From positions 1-63,412 of the forward strand of contig NZ_JALEGS010000062.1 in the NCBI RefSeq assembly GCF_022763345.1: a DNA stretch of 63,412 nucleotides. Reading direction: 5' to 3'. The notes below the pieces were generated by a model that was not told the origin of the DNA, made no database searches, and was given only the letters and a program-made list of their open reading frames with translations. A program made the position numbers and the translations under genes. Each line of letters opens with the position of its first letter. The first letter of the stretch is position 1. Source of the DNA: Phaeodactylibacter sp. (GTDB lineage Bacteria; Bacteroidota; Bacteroidia; Chitinophagales; Saprospiraceae). This document shows, piece after piece, positions 33,460 to 43,406 of the stretch.

Positions 33460-36400
33460 GCCCGGCTGCCTCCAATATCTTCTAATGCCAGGTAAAGGCA
33501 GGGGACAATCACCAGAATAATGGAGGTCGCAAAGACAATGCCGAAGCCCAAAGAAATGGCCATTGGAATAAGATAGGTGGCCTGACGGGAGGTCTCCAGG
33601 ATGATCGGCGTTAACCCGCCAAAGGTTGTGAGCGTCGTCAGCAAAATAGGCCGGAAACGGCGCACTCCGGCATCTAAAATGGCAGAGAAAGCAGCTTGAT
33701 CCTGACGTTTCTTATTCGCATAGTCGATCATAATCAGCGCATCATTGACTACCACGCCGGACAGGGCGATCACGCCCATCAGGCTGATGAGGGAAAGGTC
33801 GTAACCCAATAAAATATGCCCTAACACCGCGCCCACAATTCCAAACGGAATGGCCCCCAGTACAATTAACGGCTGTGTGTAACTCCGAAAGGCAACGGCT
33901 AGCAAAGCATAAATCACCATCATCGCTAAGGCGAAACCGCCCCACAGGGCCTGCGTGGACTCTCGCATGTCGGCCTGACTGCCCTGAAAACTCCAGGTAA
34001 TCCCCGGATAATCGGCCCGCAATTGGGGCAGTACTTCCTCCTGAATAGACTCCAGCACGCGGGTCACGGCATTGGAAGGCTCCACGTCCATACCTACCGT
34101 TACAATACGGCGGGCATCTCTCCGGTTGATGGAGGTAAATGCTTCCGTCTCTTCCACCCGGGCCACATCCATGAGCGGGACTTCCATTCCGGCCGGGCTC
34201 CGCACCAGAAAATCTTCCAGGTTATACATATCCTTCCGCTCGGCTTCCGGCAGTTTGACCCGGACTTCAATTTCATTCGTGCCCCGGAGCTGCCGCAGCG
34301 CCAGTGCCCCAAAAAACGCATTCCTGACCTGCCGCCCCACTTCATTGGAGGTTAGCCCAAGGTTGCGCCCTTCCGGCAGCAGCTTAAAGTCCAGCTGCTG
34401 CTTGCCTTTATTGTAATTGTCGTTCACATCGCGGGTGGCGGTGAAGGACTCCATCCGGTTGAGAAAATCCTGGCTAGCCTGTTCCAGCACGGCCACGTCC
34501 TCATGGCTCAGGTCTACGCTAATGTCCTGCTGCCAGCCACCGGGGCCACGCTCTGCCTCAAAGGTGATCTGGTCCACTCCTTCGATTTCTCCGATTTCGT
34601 CCCGCCAGATTTCTATGACTTCCTGGGCGGTCATATCGCGTTCGGTGGGAGGCTTCATGACAATTTCCACATCAATGAAGTTCTGTCCGCGTACGTTGGT
34701 CTTCACCCCTTCTGCTACTTCGTACAGATCATGGGTGTCAAACATCCGCTGCGTGGAGGCTGTAATTTCCTCCGCGACCCTTCCGGCCTGATCGATGGTC
34801 GTACCTACCGGAAGAGAAACGCCCGCTTCGATTTCATCAGCTGCGACTTCCGGCATCATGATGACGCCCATGTGGTCACTGTAGGCATAGGCGCAGACCA
34901 TCCCAAGGAGCGCTACGGCGGTAGTTAGTGTGATGTACCGATGCTTCAGGCATAGTTTCAGCAAGGGCCGGTACCGTTGGTCAATAAAGCGGGTAAAAGC
35001 TTGGGCTATCCGCTGCTGCCCCCGCTCGAGGTACTGCCCGATTTTGAACCGGTTGCCCTTCGAGCTGTGCGCCAAGTGGGCCGGCAAAATGAACAGCGCC
35101 TCAATCAGCGAAATGGCCAGCACGATAATCACTACGGCGGGCAGAGGCCACCAAAACTTACCGGTGGTGCCGGGTATGAACAGCAGGGGCACAAAGGCGA
35201 TAATATTCGTAAGAATGCTAAAGGTCACCGGACGGGCCATTTCTTTAGCTCCTGCTATGGCGGCATCCATGTAGGAATAGCCCTGCTGCCGGTACTCGTA
35301 GATATTTTCACCGACCACCACGGCATCGTCCACGACAATACCCAGGACTACCAGGAAGCCGAACATGGAAACCATATTGATGCTGATGCCAAAAAGCGGC
35401 AGGAAAAGAATGCCCCCGATAAAAGAAATCGCCATACCCATCATTACCCAAAAGGCGAGGCGGTACTCCAGGAAAAGCCCCAGAATGACCAGCACGATGA
35501 CAATAGCCAGCACACCATTCTCCGTGAGCAGGGAAAGGCGCTGCTGGTAGTCTTCGGCGGTGTTGCTGTCGATGCGATAGGTGATGCCTTCCGGCAAAAA
35601 GGTTTCAAAATCAAGCAGTACGCCTTGTACTGAATTGGCAATGTCCAGTGGCGACTGATCGCCCACCCGGAAGATTTGCAGCTCTACCGAGGGTTGCTGA
35701 TTGAATTGAGCGTGGAATCCGGTCTCCTCAAAGCCATCGTCAATGCGGGCAATATCACCCAGGGCAACCCGTGCACCATTTTCCCCGGTGACGATCTCGA
35801 TCTGGGCGAATTCCTCAGCAAATTGCTTGCGCTCCTTCATCCGCAGCAAAATTTCGCCCCGTTTGGTTTCCACTGCCCCGGCGGGCACATCCTGGCTGGA
35901 TTGAGCGATCAGGTCAGCAACCTGCCCCAGGGTCAGGTTGTACTGACGAAGCTGATAGCGGGGTATTTCAATATGGGTGACGTATTCGGGCACATTGCCA
36001 ATCTCTACCTGCGTAATGCCCGGCGTACTGAGCAGCCGGTCGCGGAGTTGCTCCGCCAGTTTACGAAGGGTCCAGATGTCCGCATCGCCGTAGAGGCCAA
36101 TTTCAATAACCTCCCGCTGCCGGGCCTGCAAGCGGACTTCCGGTTCCTCAATATCATCCGGGAAAGTACGGATACGGTTGACGGCCTGATCAATATCCTG
36201 AAAAGCTTTCATCCGGTCAGTTCCCGCCACCAGTTCGATAGAGACCCGACCCGACCCCTCCTCGGCGGTGGAAGTGATTTCCTTAATACCCTGCACGCCG
36301 CGCACGGCCTCTTCCACCGGCAGCAGTATCCCCTGCTCCACTTCTGCCGGAGCAGCGCCCGGGTAGACTACGCTCACCTCCACTATATCCAGCTGAAATT

Positions 36401-36536
36401 GTGGAAAAACCTCCTTTTGGATGCTGTACATAGACCATACGCCCCCACCAATCAGCAGGATCATCAATAAATTTGCGGCTATGGAGTTGCGGGCCATGTA
36501 GGCAATGCCCCCTCTCTTGTGGTCAGACTGGCTCAT
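33456..36536 (-). CDS. RND efflux pump inner-membrane transporter
   Basis: A 1026-residue AcrB/MexB-type proton antiporter with 12 helices and two large periplasmic loops. Visible marks: the N-terminal helix (SIAANLLMILLIGGGVWSM), the porter entry YPGAAPAEVEQGILLPVEEAV, GIVVDDAVVVGENIYE in TM4 (Asp pair for proton relay) and GVIALSGVVVNDALIMIDYAN in the second half. The start codon directly follows the stop of the adaptor gene (TAA-ATG). Third gene of the OMF-adaptor-pump operon. Substrate unknown. Confidence 0.95.
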   Translation of the reverse strand: MSQSDHKRGGIAYMARNSIAANLLMILLIGGGVWSMYSIQKEVFPQFQLDIVEVSVVYPGAAPAEVEQGILLPVEEAVRGVQGIKEITSTAEEGSGRVSIELVAGTDRMKAFQDIDQAVNRIRTFPDDIEEPEVRLQARQREVIEIGLYGDADIWTLRKLAEQLRDRLLSTPGITQVEIGNVPEYVTHIEIPRYQLRQYNLTLGQVADLIAQSSQDVPAGAVETKRGEILLRMKERKQFAEEFAQIEIVTGENGARVALGDIARIDDGFEETGFHAQFNQQPSVELQIFRVGDQSPLDIANSVQGVLLDFETFLPEGITYRIDSNTAEDYQQRLSLLTENGVLAIVIVLVILGLFLEYRLAFWVMMGMAISFIGGILFLPLFGISINMVSMFGFLVVLGIVVDDAVVVGENIYEYRQQGYSYMDAAIAGAKEMARPVTFSILTNIIAFVPLLFIPGTTGKFWWPLPAVVIIVLAISLIEALFILPAHLAHSSKGNRFKIGQYLERGQQRIAQAFTRFIDQRYRPLLKLCLKHRYITLTTAVALLGMVCAYAYSDHMGVIMMPEVAADEIEAGVSLPVGTTIDQAGRVAEEITASTQRMFDTHDLYEVAEGVKTNVRGQNFIDVEIVMKPPTERDMTAQEVIEIWRDEIGEIEGVDQITFEAERGPGGWQQDISVDLSHEDVAVLEQASQDFLNRMESFTATRDVNDNYNKGKQQLDFKLLPEGRNLGLTSNEVGRQVRNAFFGALALRQLRGTNEIEVRVKLPEAERKDMYNLEDFLVRSPAGMEVPLMDVARVEETEAFTSINRRDARRIVTVGMDVEPSNAVTRVLESIQEEVLPQLRADYPGITWSFQGSQADMRESTQALWGGFALAMMVIYALLAVAFRSYTQPLIVLGAIPFGIVGAVLGHILLGYDLSLISLMGVIALSGVVVNDALIMIDYANKKRQDQAAFSAILDAGVRRFRPILLTTLTTFGGLTPIILETSRQATYLIPMAISLGFGIVFATSIILVIVPCLYLALEDIGGSRA

Positions 36537-37757
36537 TTACTGTACATCTTTTGTGGTGCGGGAATCTGTGGACGTAATCGAAGAATCGGCGGCAGATGTC
36601 TCGGGCAGGCGCAGGGCGGCACCTTCCACAACAGTGGACAGATTGGTCTGTACCACTTGATCGCCAGCATTCAAGCCGGATCGGATGTAGGCATATTCCG
36701 CATCTTTGAGCACCACCTCCACCTTGCGGATATCAAGGCTGTCCTTTTGCATCACCCAAACGGTCTCATCCTCCCGGAGCATATCGCGGTTGAGGCGGAC
36801 TACACTGTCCATCGTTTCTCCTTCCAGGTGTGCTTCCAGAAATGCGCCGATCATTAGTCGGGGCTTGCCGGAATTTTCAGCTTTTAGCGCCAGTGGGTCA
36901 GGGACTTCGACAATGGCTCTTGCCATGCGTGTATTTCCCTCCAGGGTACCCAGTAGTTTGAATAAGTAGCCGGTGCGGTAAGTGCCTTCCTTCCAGGCAT
37001 TCGGGCTCGTCAGTTTTACCGGTGCGCCCTGCTGTTGAGCCGTTTTGGGAAAATCGAGCCATTGCAGTTGTGCCGTGGGTATGGCTACCGTTACCCAGTA
37101 CTTGTCTGTGCCAATGAGTTGTCCAAGGCTATCGCCGGGGCCGACCTGTGCGCCTACATTTGCGTTTCGGCCCAGCAACTGGGCATCGAAGGGTGCGCGG
37201 ATAGCGGTTCGTTCCAGATTGAGCCGGGCTTGATCCACTGAAGCTTCTGCCGCTTTCAGCCGGGCTTTAACTGCATTGAGTTGCGGCTGTCGGAGTACGA
37301 GCGCTTCCCGTTCCACGGACAAGGTGTCGCCCAATAAGGTGTAGTCCTGCCGGGCGACCTGCTGTTGCCCCTGTTCCATTTCCAGGTCGGCTTGTACCTG
37401 TGCCAGCTCGCTTTCGCGGAGCTGTAGGGTATTCTTAAAATCAGCGGGATCCAGCTGTAACAGTAGGGTGCCTTTTTGAACAAATCCTCCGGGGACAAAG
37501 CTCGGCGTTATTCGGACCACCTGCCCCGTTACCCTTGGACTTAACTGTACTTGCCGGGCGGGCTGCACGGTGCCTGTCGCCACAATAGTCGGCTGATAGG
37601 TGCCCATTTGGACCGATTCTGCCTCCACCAGCATAGCCGTTTTCTTAGTTGCACCCTGCCGCTGTGCTTCGGGCTCGGTATTGAAAATCCAAAAGACGAC
37701 CCCGCCAGCTACGGCCAGGATGAGGATACAAATCAGTAAGGTGCGCTTCCAGTTCAT
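36537..37757 (-). CDS. RND efflux periplasmic adaptor (membrane fusion protein)
   Basis: A 406-residue HlyD/AcrA-type protein: one N-terminal membrane anchor (LLICILILAVAGGVVFWIF), a lipoyl-like half (VATGTVQPARQVQLSPRVTGQV), a helical hairpin (about 105-180, rich in Gln/Glu/Ala), the second lipoyl half (RTAIRAPFDAQLLGRNANVGAQV) and a beta-barrel domain. Links the pump at 33456-36536 to the outer-membrane channel at 37768-39156; gene gap of 10 bp to the latter. Confidence 0.94.
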   Translation of the reverse strand: MNWKRTLLICILILAVAGGVVFWIFNTEPEAQRQGATKKTAMLVEAESVQMGTYQPTIVATGTVQPARQVQLSPRVTGQVVRITPSFVPGGFVQKGTLLLQLDPADFKNTLQLRESELAQVQADLEMEQGQQQVARQDYTLLGDTLSVEREALVLRQPQLNAVKARLKAAEASVDQARLNLERTAIRAPFDAQLLGRNANVGAQVGPGDSLGQLIGTDKYWVTVAIPTAQLQWLDFPKTAQQQGAPVKLTSPNAWKEGTYRTGYLFKLLGTLEGNTRMARAIVEVPDPLALKAENSGKPRLMIGAFLEAHLEGETMDSVVRLNRDMLREDETVWVMQKDSLDIRKVEVVLKDAEYAYIRSGLNAGDQVVQTNLSTVVEGAALRLPETSAADSSITSTDSRTTKDVQ

Positions 37758-37767
37758 GTTCTTTAAT

Positions 37768-39156
37768 TTACTGTGTGGAGGCTTTGGGGGTATCGATGGG
37801 GCCTGCCAATGCCCGGTAGAGGCTGATCCTGAATTCCAGCAGGAGGTAGCGGGCGGAAAGGAGGTTGCGTTGCAATTGCTGTAGTTGGTCCAGGGCAGTC
37901 AGCACATCCAGGTAAGTACTTGTGCCGTTGAAATACTGCAGCCGGAGTTGTTCGTAGGATTGTTCGGCCAGGCGGATTTGGTCTTCAATGGACCCGATAG
38001 CCTGTTTTTGGTGAAACTCTCTCGCCAGAGCGTCCTCCACTTCCCGGAAAGCCAGGAGGGTAGCCTGACCATATTCATATAACCTTTGATCGCGCACGGC
38101 ACGGCTCCGGTCCACCTCCGCCCGCAGCCGCCCGGCATTCAGCAGAGGCGCTGCAAGATTAGCACCCAGGGAGTAGGCCCAGTTTTCAAAAACATCACGC
38201 AGGTTATTCGACCGTAAGCTGGTGGAGGCACTCAGGGAAAGCCTTGGGTATTGGTTACTGATTGCCGCTGCCAGTTCCCGGTCCGCTGCCTTGACCTGAA
38301 GGAAGGCCCGCTGCAAATCCGGCCGGCGACGGACCAGCTCCAGCGGCAATCCGGTTTCTGGAAGATTGGGCGGATCGAATATCGTGTCAGGCAAAGCCGG
38401 TAGAGGCGTTCCAGGCGCCTGCCCCAACAATACAGACAACCGGTTTCTAAGGGTCTGTAGATCCGCCCGCACATATGCAAGTTGCTCTTGGGTGGCTGAG
38501 AGCAATTGTTCCTGCCTAAGCACATCCACACCCCGCACCTGCCCGATACCTAGCCGCTGCCGGATGAGGCGTAGAATCTGTTCATTGGTCTCCACCTGCG
38601 CCTGTAGGATAGCCTGCTGCCCTCGGGCCTCTGCCAGTTGAAACCAGGTACGCGCCACCTCTGCTGAAAGAGTCATCGCCCCCGCCTGATAATCGGCCAG
38701 GGTCGCTTCCCGCCGGAAACGCTCCGCATCCACCAGGGCATGAATCCGTCCCCAGAGGTCTACCTCATACTGCGATTGCAGGTTCAGCCGTACATTCTCA
38801 CCACCCACAAAGTCGGGTTGCGGAAAGCTTGCTCCAGCCTGCATATTAGCCCTCAGGTCTGGCCACAACGCTGCCGACTCCCGGTCCACCACTGCCCGGG
38901 CCGCCTGCAGCCGCTCCCAGCCTACCACCAGATTGAAGTTTTCGGTCAGAGCCGTATCCATCACCCGGTTCAGGACCGTATCGCCCAGTGCCGTCCACCA
39001 TTTTCCTGGCAGCTCCATTTCGCCCGTTTGGGAAAAGGCATCGGGCACTTCTGCGGGTAGTGTGGTGGTCCCCGTCCTGGGGGCACAGGCCGGCAGGGCG
39101 AACATGCCCGCAAGCAATAAAGTTATCAAAAAGTGCAGGGGCCGGGCGGCATGCAT
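37768..39156 (-). CDS. RND efflux outer-membrane channel lipoprotein, NodT-type
   Basis: A 462-residue TolC/OprM-like protein with a lipobox (MFALPAC, Cys near 24). It shows the duplicated OEP layout: NFNLVVGWERLQAARAVVDRE... in the first half and RRRPDLQRAFLQVKAADRELAAAIS...YPRLSLSAS in the second, the latter a standard NodT mark. First gene of the minus-strand efflux operon. The operon sits between symporter and acs genes of the opposite strand and looks inserted there. Confidence 0.94.
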   Translation of the reverse strand: MHAARPLHFLITLLLAGMFALPACAPRTGTTTLPAEVPDAFSQTGEMELPGKWWTALGDTVLNRVMDTALTENFNLVVGWERLQAARAVVDRESAALWPDLRANMQAGASFPQPDFVGGENVRLNLQSQYEVDLWGRIHALVDAERFRREATLADYQAGAMTLSAEVARTWFQLAEARGQQAILQAQVETNEQILRLIRQRLGIGQVRGVDVLRQEQLLSATQEQLAYVRADLQTLRNRLSVLLGQAPGTPLPALPDTIFDPPNLPETGLPLELVRRRPDLQRAFLQVKAADRELAAAISNQYPRLSLSASTSLRSNNLRDVFENWAYSLGANLAAPLLNAGRLRAEVDRSRAVRDQRLYEYGQATLLAFREVEDALAREFHQKQAIGSIEDQIRLAEQSYEQLRLQYFNGTSTYLDVLTALDQLQQLQRNLLSARYLLLEFRISLYRALAGPIDTPKASTQ

Positions 39157-39513
39157 GATCAGTGGGTTTTCAGTTGCGTTTACTAATGTTGCAACTTTGG
39201 AACGGGTGCGGTGGGGAGAGGTTCGTTGTTGGGGTGAGACGCAGGTGTTTCATGCTTCCTACGTACCGCATTGAACAACGCCTACCTGCCCTAATGGCCA
39301 AAGGCAAATTGTTAACTTCACACTCCACCTACAGCATCAAGGGCAGCGCGTCTCCCCCGCAGGCGGGGGCTGGACTTCTTACAATTACAATTTTGACAAC
39401 CTTTTTCTAGGAATTGGACGAGATTTTGACACTGGTTCCTCACCCTAGCTCCCTCTAGAGGGGGACAAGGCGTTGCGCTGGAGGTGAGGGCGTTGAAGCA
39501 AAATGCAGCCGTT
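39157..39513. other. Intergenic region with degenerate repeats
   Basis: No gene. It contains the first copy of a 127-bp repeat (39247-39373) and the start of the second. Between them CCTCACC (39438-39444) pairs with GGTGAGG (39483-39489) around the palindrome CCCTCTAGAGGG. Low coding potential on both strands. Confidence 0.6.
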
Positions 39514-39637
39514 TCACGCTTCATACATACCGCACAGAGCAACGCTTCCCAGCCTTAATGACCAAGAGCAAGGTCTCCCCTTTACGCTCCATTTCCACCA
39601 CCATGGGCAACACGTCTCCCCAGCCGGCGGGGGCTGG
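39247..39637. repeat. Two degenerate 127-bp direct repeats
   Basis: Copies at 39247-39373 and 39511-39637 align end to end without gaps at roughly 70% identity by eye. Both start GTTTCAYGCTTC and end GCGGGGGCTGG. The second copy supplies the last 40 or so codons of the DUF559 gene. Confidence 0.7.
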
Positions 39638-40035
39638 GGGGGTGGAACTACCGCATTCTCCTCCACCCATTTCAAAATAATCTCCGAAACATCATCTATC
39701 CGGTTCAGCACCTCCCAGTTGGAGAAACGGAGCACGGTAAAACCCACTGCCTCAAGGTCACGGTCTTTTTGCCGATCCCGTTCAGCAGCTTCTTCCGTCT
39801 CGTGAGAAATACCGTCTACCTCTATGACAAGACATAAATCAAAGCATGCAAAATCCGCGATGTAGTTTAATATGGGGCGCTGCCGACGGAAAGTGTACCC
39901 TTTCATATTTCCGGCGCGGAGGACATACTTCCAGAGGCAGGCTTCGCCTTTGGTCGCGTTTTTACGCAGCCGGTTAGCGAAGGGCTGGAGCCTTTTGTTG
40001 TAGTGGTAGTTGTTTTTTGGAGAGGCGGGTTCCAT
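39514..40035 (-). CDS. DUF559 endonuclease-like protein with a repeat-derived tail
   Basis: A 173-residue protein whose first ~130 residues are a DUF559 (VSR-like/restriction-fold) domain: ANRLRKNATKGEACLWKYVLR, YTFRRQRPI, YIADFACFDLCLVIEVDG, H and the Asp-rich helix, ending VLRFSNWEVLNRIDDVSEIILKW. The nuclease core residues (D in ADF, E-V-D) are present. The last ~42 residues (VVPPPQPPPAGETCC...) are encoded by a repeat copy and do not look like protein selected for function. Often found in mobile or variable regions; no partner seen. Real activity unknown. Confidence 0.82.
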   Translation of the reverse strand: MEPASPKNNYHYNKRLQPFANRLRKNATKGEACLWKYVLRAGNMKGYTFRRQRPILNYIADFACFDLCLVIEVDGISHETEEAAERDRQKDRDLEAVGFTVLRFSNWEVLNRIDDVSEIILKWVEENAVVPPPQPPPAGETCCPWWWKWSVKGRPCSWSLRLGSVALCGMYEA

Positions 40036-40331
40036 TTGGGATGTTTTTTTGACTTTCTAAGATACCACTTGTTTATCACGATGTCAACTCATTACAGGTG
40101 TAAAAGTAAGGGACAACCATTTTCAGGATTTTACCCGGTGATCTGTCAACTTATTTTAGGAATCGACCCTTTTCAGAAAATAATCTTTTCCCCCCTATTA
40201 ATTTACCCCATCAGGTGGCGACTTTGGAGTCGCGACCTGAGTGCACGCTCCGGCTGCGATGGCGTGATCGCCGCCCAAGACCAACCACTCAAAAACCCAA
40301 AATTCCCTATCTTACCCCCAAACCACCAGAT
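40036..40331. other. Intergenic region with a strong hairpin
   Basis: No gene seen. TCAGGTGGCGACT (40211-40223) pairs with AGTCGCGACCTGA (40228-40240; one mismatch) over a TTGG loop. No T-run follows, so it is not a classic terminator. It resembles the GACTTC/GAAGTC dyads at 10238-10310. Confidence 0.55.
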
Positions 40332-40538
40332 ATGACCACCAATGACCGCAGCCTGAAACTCATCAGCATCTTCTTATTAGGAGTGATGCTGTTTAATTTC
40401 CCGTTGGTCAGCCTGTTTAGCAGGGAAGGGCTATTCCTGGGGCTGCCAAAGCTGTACTGGTATTTCTTTGTCGTCTGGGGCAGTATCATCGCATTAACGG
40501 CCTGGGTGGCGCGCCCGGTAAAAGCTAAAAAGGACTGA
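40332..40538 (+). CDS. Small two-helix membrane protein next to the sensor symporter
   Basis: A 68-residue protein with two hydrophobic helices (LISIFLLGVMLFNFPLVSLF and YWYFFVVWGSIIALTAWVA) joined by a loop with GLPKLYWYF. Layout and the P-x-x-x-x-F...G-x-P-x-x-Y pattern recall the small subunits (DUF3311, DUF4212) that accompany SSS transporters. It ends 2 bases before the GTG start of the symporter-kinase gene, so translation is probably coupled. Partnership with the sensor is inference. Confidence 0.75.
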   Translation: MTTNDRSLKLISIFLLGVMLFNFPLVSLFSREGLFLGLPKLYWYFFVVWGSIIALTAWVARPVKAKKD

Positions 40539-40540
40539 CC

Positions 40541-43294
40541 GTGCAGCCTATCCTCATCATCAGCATATCGATTGGTTATGTGGCGCTGCTGTTTTTCATC
40601 GCCTGGATAGCAGACAAGCGGGAGGCAGCCGGCAAGAGCATCGTGAAGAACTCGGCCATCTATGCCTTGTCGATGGCGGTGTACTGCACGGCCTGGACAT
40701 TCTATGGAAGTGTAGGCCGGGCGGCAACGACCGGGCTGGGCTTTTTGCCGACTTACCTCGGACCGGCACTGCTGGCACCGGTTTGGTGGCTGCTGCTCAA
40801 AAAGATTATTCTCATCAGCAAGTCGCAACGTATTACCTCCATTGCTGACTTCATCTCTTCGCGCTATGGCAAGAGCACCTTTTTGGGGGTGATTGCCACT
40901 TTGGTCGCTGTGCTGGGTATTATACCTTATATCTCTATTCAGCTCAAAGCCATTTCAAACAGCTTTGACCTGCTGGTTGGTCAGGTGGCGACTTCTCATG
41001 CGGACGTTCCTTTTTACCTGGACACGGCACTATACATCACCATAGCCCTGGCAGCTTTCACCATTCTTTTCGGCACCCGTAACCTCGATCCCAATGAGCG
41101 CCACGGCGGACTGGTAGCCGCGATTGCGTTTGAGTCCCTGCTCAAACTGGTGGCTTTCCTGGCGATTGGACTCTTTGTCACCTTTGGGCTATATGATGGG
41201 TTTGGAGATATCTTCAATAAAGGGGCGGCAGTGCCTTCCATCCGGGCGCTGTTCACCCTCGAATCGGCCGGGCTGAATGGCTGGGAGTGGTTTTGGCTGC
41301 TTTTTCTGTCCATGTCGGCCGTCATGTTGCTGCCGCGGCAGTTTCATGTAGCGGTGGTAGAGAATACCAATGCAGCGCATGTGTCCCGGGCATCCTGGAT
41401 GTTCCCACTGTATCTGTTGCTGATCAACATATTCGTGCTGCCTATCGCAGTAGCGGGGCTGATGATGTTTCCGGAAGGCGGAGTGGAGCCAGACAGTTAT
41501 GTATTGAGCATCCCACTGGCAGCAGGATACGAAACGCTGGCCTTGTTGGTGGCCCTTGGGGGCTTTTCGGCGGCCACAAGCATGGTGATCGTCGCGGTCA
41601 TTGCGCTCAGCATCATGATCGTCAACAACCTGGTCTTGCCGGGCATTGTCAGAAATCAGGACTTCCGGCAGGACAATCCGTACAGCATCAGCAGCAGTCT
41701 TTTGGGCATTCGGCGAATATGCATCATCCTCGTTTTGCTGCTGGCTTATGCCTATTTCAAAGCCGTGGGCGAACAGTACAGCCTTGTATCGGTGGGGCTG
41801 ATTTCCTTCACGGCCATCGCGCAGTTTGTGCCGGCAGTCCTGGGCGGTATTTACTGGAAGCGCGCCACCAAGAAGGGGGCCATCTGGGGGCTTAGCATCG
41901 GGTTTCTCATCTGGGCGTTTTGCCTCCCTTTTCCCACCCTTGTGGAAACGGGGCTGGTCAACGACCGGGTCATGGCGGAAGGGCTCTTCGGCTGGGGGCT
42001 GCTCCAACCTTATTCCCTCTTTGGGCTGAGCGGCTACAGCCCGGTAGCCAATGCTGCGTTTTGGAGCCTGGCGCTGAATACCTTTGCTTACATTATTGTA
42101 TCTTTAAATACCCAACAGAGCCCGCTGGAGATTTCTCAGGCTGATCTTTTTGTAGACATTTACAAATACCGCTCCGGTGGTAGCGAGTACGAAGTTATGC
42201 GGCGGCGGGCCAGAGTCCGGGATATCCGCATTCTGATGAACCGCTTCCTGGGCGTAGCGCGGTCCCAATCCTTACTGACTGCTTATGAAAACCGAAACCG
42301 CGTAGATTTGTCCCGGCAGCAAACCGCAGAGGCCAACCTGATTAACTATGCAGAAACCCATCTGGCTGGTGCTATTGGCGCCGCTTCGGCCAAAATCATC
42401 ATAGGTTCCATTGCCAAAGAAGACCCCATCAGTCTGGAGGAAATGTTCAAGGTGCTGGAACAAACCAAGGAAATTGTAGAGTACAGCAAGGCGCTGGAGA
42501 AAAAATCAGCCGAGCTCGAACGCACCACCCTGCAGCTCAAACAAGCTAACGAGCAGCTCAAGGAACTGGACCGGCTCAAAGCCGACTTCATCACCACCGT
42601 GACCCACGAGCTGCGCACGCCCATTACGTCCATCAAAGCGCTGTCCAAGATTATGCTGGACAACCGAAATATGCCCGAAGAACAGCGGGCAGAGTTTCTC
42701 TCTATCGTGGTTACGGAGAGCGCGCGCCTCACCCGGCTGATCAATCAGGTACTCGACCTGGAGAAAATACAGTCACAGCCGGAAGACCTGAAGCTTGAAC
42801 CGCTTGACCTGGCCGAAGTGGCCCGGCAGGCTTTCAATGGCTTACGGCAACTAATGCGGGACAAAGGCATTGTGCCGGAGCTTATCATTAAAGATGCGCC
42901 TGTGCCCGTATATGGCAACTTTGACCGTCTTACGCAGGTAGTCGTCAATCTGCTGTCCAATGCCATCAAGTTTGCCGATGACGAACAGGGGCAAGTGCAC
43001 CTGCGCTGCTATCAGGGGGCAAAGGGAGGCTATATCGAAGTGCAGGACAATGGCCCCGGTATCTCTCCCCGCGATCAGGAACTGATTTTCGAGAAATTCA
43101 CTCAGATCAGCGATAGCGATAAGGGGAAGCCTCAGGGCAGCGGGCTGGGGCTTTTCATCACCCACACCATCGTAAGCCAGCATCAGGGGAGGCTATCCGT
43201 GGAAAGCGCGCCCGGCGAAGGCGCCACCTTTAAAGTCACCCTGCCTTTGTACACGGAGCAGCCGGGCCATGTCGTTCAGCCTTCCCTGCAATAG
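40541..43294 (+). CDS. Symporter-histidine kinase fusion, CrbS-like
   Basis: A 917-residue membrane sensor starting with GTG. Residues 1-530 form an SSS/SLC5 transporter domain (IADKREAAGKSIVKNSAIYALSMAVYCTAWTFYG; STFLGVIATLVAVLGIIPYISIQLKA). A STAC-type linker follows (about 600-650, AGAIGAASAKIIIGSIAKED), a coiled coil, then a histidine kinase: H-box with His689 (THELRTPITS), N-box VVNLLSNAIKFA, G1 DNGPGISP and G2 GSGLGLFIT. This is the plan of CrbS and CbrA, which control acetate or carbon/nitrogen use. No PAS domain seen. The regulator gene is 112 bp downstream and acs follows, fitting an acetate-sensing role. Confidence 0.92.
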   Translation: MQPILIISISIGYVALLFFIAWIADKREAAGKSIVKNSAIYALSMAVYCTAWTFYGSVGRAATTGLGFLPTYLGPALLAPVWWLLLKKIILISKSQRITSIADFISSRYGKSTFLGVIATLVAVLGIIPYISIQLKAISNSFDLLVGQVATSHADVPFYLDTALYITIALAAFTILFGTRNLDPNERHGGLVAAIAFESLLKLVAFLAIGLFVTFGLYDGFGDIFNKGAAVPSIRALFTLESAGLNGWEWFWLLFLSMSAVMLLPRQFHVAVVENTNAAHVSRASWMFPLYLLLINIFVLPIAVAGLMMFPEGGVEPDSYVLSIPLAAGYETLALLVALGGFSAATSMVIVAVIALSIMIVNNLVLPGIVRNQDFRQDNPYSISSSLLGIRRICIILVLLLAYAYFKAVGEQYSLVSVGLISFTAIAQFVPAVLGGIYWKRATKKGAIWGLSIGFLIWAFCLPFPTLVETGLVNDRVMAEGLFGWGLLQPYSLFGLSGYSPVANAAFWSLALNTFAYIIVSLNTQQSPLEISQADLFVDIYKYRSGGSEYEVMRRRARVRDIRILMNRFLGVARSQSLLTAYENRNRVDLSRQQTAEANLINYAETHLAGAIGAASAKIIIGSIAKEDPISLEEMFKVLEQTKEIVEYSKALEKKSAELERTTLQLKQANEQLKELDRLKADFITTVTHELRTPITSIKALSKIMLDNRNMPEEQRAEFLSIVVTESARLTRLINQVLDLEKIQSQPEDLKLEPLDLAEVARQAFNGLRQLMRDKGIVPELIIKDAPVPVYGNFDRLTQVVVNLLSNAIKFADDEQGQVHLRCYQGAKGGYIEVQDNGPGISPRDQELIFEKFTQISDSDKGKPQGSGLGLFITHTIVSQHQGRLSVESAPGEGATFKVTLPLYTEQPGHVVQPSLQ

Positions 43295-43406
43295 ATTTTG
43301 TCGGACAAGAACCCGGGCTGAAATTTTTTTATTTTCCAAAAATCTGTAATTTTAGCAGGCTAACAGTAAAACCAGCAAAGTATTATTTCATTCGCCCTGA
43401 TCAGAC

